DNA from: Agaricicola taiwanensis
GTDB lineage: Bacteria > Pseudomonadota > Alphaproteobacteria > Rhizobiales > Methylopilaceae
Reading direction: 5' to 3'
Length of the DNA: 64,000 nucleotides
Assembly: GCF_014635245.1 (NCBI RefSeq)
Contig: NZ_BMCP01000005.1
Coordinates: forward strand, 109,682-173,681
Both the position numbers and the translations under genes were made by a program. Each line of letters starts with the position of its first letter. Position 1 is the first letter of the stretch. Positions 62,702 through 64,000 of the stretch are shown here, in pieces. The notes under the pieces are model-generated. The model was not told the origin of the DNA. It saw only the letters and a list, made by a program, of their open reading frames with translations, and ran no database searches.

Positions 62702-63605
62702 AGCAGGTTCAACGCCAGCGACACTGGATACACTGCGCGATCATATCGCCGCGGCCTTTCCCGATCTGGCGGATGCCCGACTGGTGGCGATGACGGCCGG
62801 TTGGGACAGCCTCGCCGTCAATGCCGACGACCGTTTTATCTTCAAGTTTCCCCGAAACAGCCTGGCTGCCGCGGCGCTGGTGCGGGAGGTCGGCCTGCTC
62901 GCCGTGCTGGCGCCGCAACTCACCATGCGGGTGCCGGCGCCGGTGCTCGTGGAAGGAGAGATGCTGTTCTCCCGCCACGACATAATTCCCGGCGAACACC
63001 TCCTGGCCGAGGGATATCAAGCCTTACCAGACCATGGGCGGCAGCGCCTTGCCGACGCCATGGCCCAGTTCTTCGCCCAGCTCCACGAGCAGGATGTCGC
63101 CGTGATGGAGAAGGCGGGGGCACGGCCCATCCGAAAATGGCTTGATGCGGAGGACATCCTCCGGAGGACCCACGCCATGCTGCCGCCGGACCTGCGGGCC
63201 TTCGCCCAGGCCTGCCTTGCCGCCTGGAGCGATCTTGAGCCTGACCCGCACGGCATGACCTATGGGTTCTTCGATGGCCACGGCTGGAACATGGCCTTCG
63301 ATCACGACGCGCAGCGCCTGAACGGCATCTATGACTTTGCCGACTCCGGCTTCGGCGATCTGACCCAGGAGTTCATCTATCCCAATTGGATCTCCGCCGA
63401 TCTGACCGGGCGTATCATCGCCGCCTATGAGACGCTGACGGGGCGGCTGATCGACCGCCAACGTGTGGATGTCCTGAGCGGTGTGCTGCGGCTGACGGAA
63501 CTGGCGGAGGAGGGACACGATCCGGCCCTGAGAACGGCGCTTCTGGACAATCTTGCGGCCTGGGTGAGTCACAGGGCTGTCGGCGGTTTTTTCGGGCGGG
63601 CCTGA
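62688..63605 (+). CDS. Aminoglycoside phosphotransferase (APH) fold protein
   Basis: A kinase-fold protein of about 305 residues. The catalytic loop reads F-F-D-G-H-G-W-N: Asp 196 and Asn 201 of the usual HGDxxxxN motif are kept but His-Gly is replaced by Phe-Phe. The metal-binding Asp 216 is in IYDFADSGFGD. N-lobe: DDRFIFKFPRNSLAAAALVREVGLLAVL with the ATP-binding lysine. Small-molecule phosphorylation is likely; drug resistance is not implied. The start at 62688 lies inside the end of the DUF1178 gene, suggesting coupling. Confidence 0.78.
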   Translation: MTGIRAGSTPATLDTLRDHIAAAFPDLADARLVAMTAGWDSLAVNADDRFIFKFPRNSLAAAALVREVGLLAVLAPQLTMRVPAPVLVEGEMLFSRHDIIPGEHLLAEGYQALPDHGRQRLADAMAQFFAQLHEQDVAVMEKAGARPIRKWLDAEDILRRTHAMLPPDLRAFAQACLAAWSDLEPDPHGMTYGFFDGHGWNMAFDHDAQRLNGIYDFADSGFGDLTQEFIYPNWISADLTGRIIAAYETLTGRLIDRQRVDVLSGVLRLTELAEEGHDPALRTALLDNLAAWVSHRAVGGFFGRA

Positions 63606-63751
63606 ATCAGCGGATATTTTTTGTGTCCGCACCAGGGGGAAAGGGCGCCTGGGCCTGGCCCCGACAGGCGGCGCACACAGCCTTCGCCCGAGAGACTCAC
63701 GCGGTTTCGCGGCAGGGCATATCTGCCAAAAGAAACTTCGAAAACAGGCGC

Positions 63752-63781
63752 TTGACAGGCGGAGGGGCTGCCGCCTATATA
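63752..63781 (+). promoter_or_regulatory. rRNA operon promoter
   Basis: TTGACA (63752-63757), an 18-base GC-rich spacer, and TATATA (63776-63781): a near-consensus, very strong promoter. The preceding 145 bases from the kinase stop hold no gene. Its position before a typical rRNA leader identifies it. Confidence 0.8.
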
Positions 63782-64000
63782 CCGCCCACCAACGAGGGGG
63801 CGCCGCTGATTGCGGGCCGGTTTCGAAGGTTCTCCTTCCACGAAGTTCGCTTTGTGGCTTCTCACTTAGGTGGGGAGGGAGTATGGTTTTTGCCCATTTA
63901 GTGGGAAGTCCGTTTTGTGCGGGCGCTGCTGTTTGACAAGTTCATAGGAAGAAAGAGAAACGTAGGCGGCGTTGTCCTTGCGGGACCGTCCGGTTTTCGG
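63782..64000 (+). other. 16S rRNA leader region with boxA-like antitermination site
   Basis: TGCT-GTTTGACA at 63927-63938 resembles boxA (TGCTCTTTAACA). The following CATAGGAAGAAAGAGAAACG and GTAGGCGGCG sequence is like the leader found just upstream of 16S rRNA in Rhizobiales. The mature 16S gene is expected to start beyond the window edge. Confidence 0.7.

Noticed and set aside
63623..63901. 92-codon frame across the rRNA promoter
   Set aside because: It covers a near-consensus promoter and rRNA leader, and the translation has no protein-like features.

Overview
The window is a high-GC chromosomal segment of an alphaproteobacterium, most likely of the order Hyphomicrobiales (Rhizobiales). 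The grounds are the run aroK/aroB - xerD - accA - L,D-transpeptidase - secA - parvulin - argJ - mutT, small families typical of that order, many tripartite tricarboxylate (TTT) binding proteins, and a leader and promoter that look like the start of an rRNA operon at the right edge. Genus cannot be fixed from the sequence. No tRNA, CRISPR array, transposase or phage gene was recognised. 16S rRNA is expected just beyond position 64000.

Left part (1-26.9 kb) is accessory metabolism and signalling. An NsrR-type regulator faces a group III truncated haemoglobin and an unusual membrane protein carrying a C-terminal DUF305 domain; this looks like a nitric-oxide response unit. Next come a GntR-controlled solute-binding protein and a D-malate/tartrate dehydrogenase with a striking 36-bp operator, a PrpD-like protein, a zinc alcohol dehydrogenase unit, an MFS exporter, two hydrolase genes, a two-domain KaiC ATPase overlapping a hybrid histidine kinase, a CBS-BON protein, and cystathionine gamma-synthase coupled to a PAS protein.

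Middle part (26.9-37 kb) is a compact leftward carboxylate-uptake locus: tctC-tctB-tctA and an alpha/beta hydrolase, the two-component system tctE/tctD, a second binding protein and two tandem PrpD paralogues. A 21-bp direct-repeat element recurs with 19 of 21 matches upstream of both transcription units, as expected for binding sites of the locus's own OmpR-type regulator. It is the best candidate here for an undescribed regulatory circuit.

Right part (37-64 kb) is mostly core genome: a frameshifted HxlR regulator beside an acyl-CoA dehydrogenase, rpmB, a queuosine-precursor transporter, exoD, a glutathione transferase, prpD, a CorC-like protein lacking its membrane domain, aroB, yihY, aroK, xerD with a small overlapping upstream gene, accA, an L,D-transpeptidase, secA with a 25-bp tandem duplication at its stop codon, argJ, mutT, a Flp-type pilin, comF, grxC, a nitrilase-family hydrolase, DUF1178 and an APH-fold kinase, ending in the promoter and leader of an rRNA operon.
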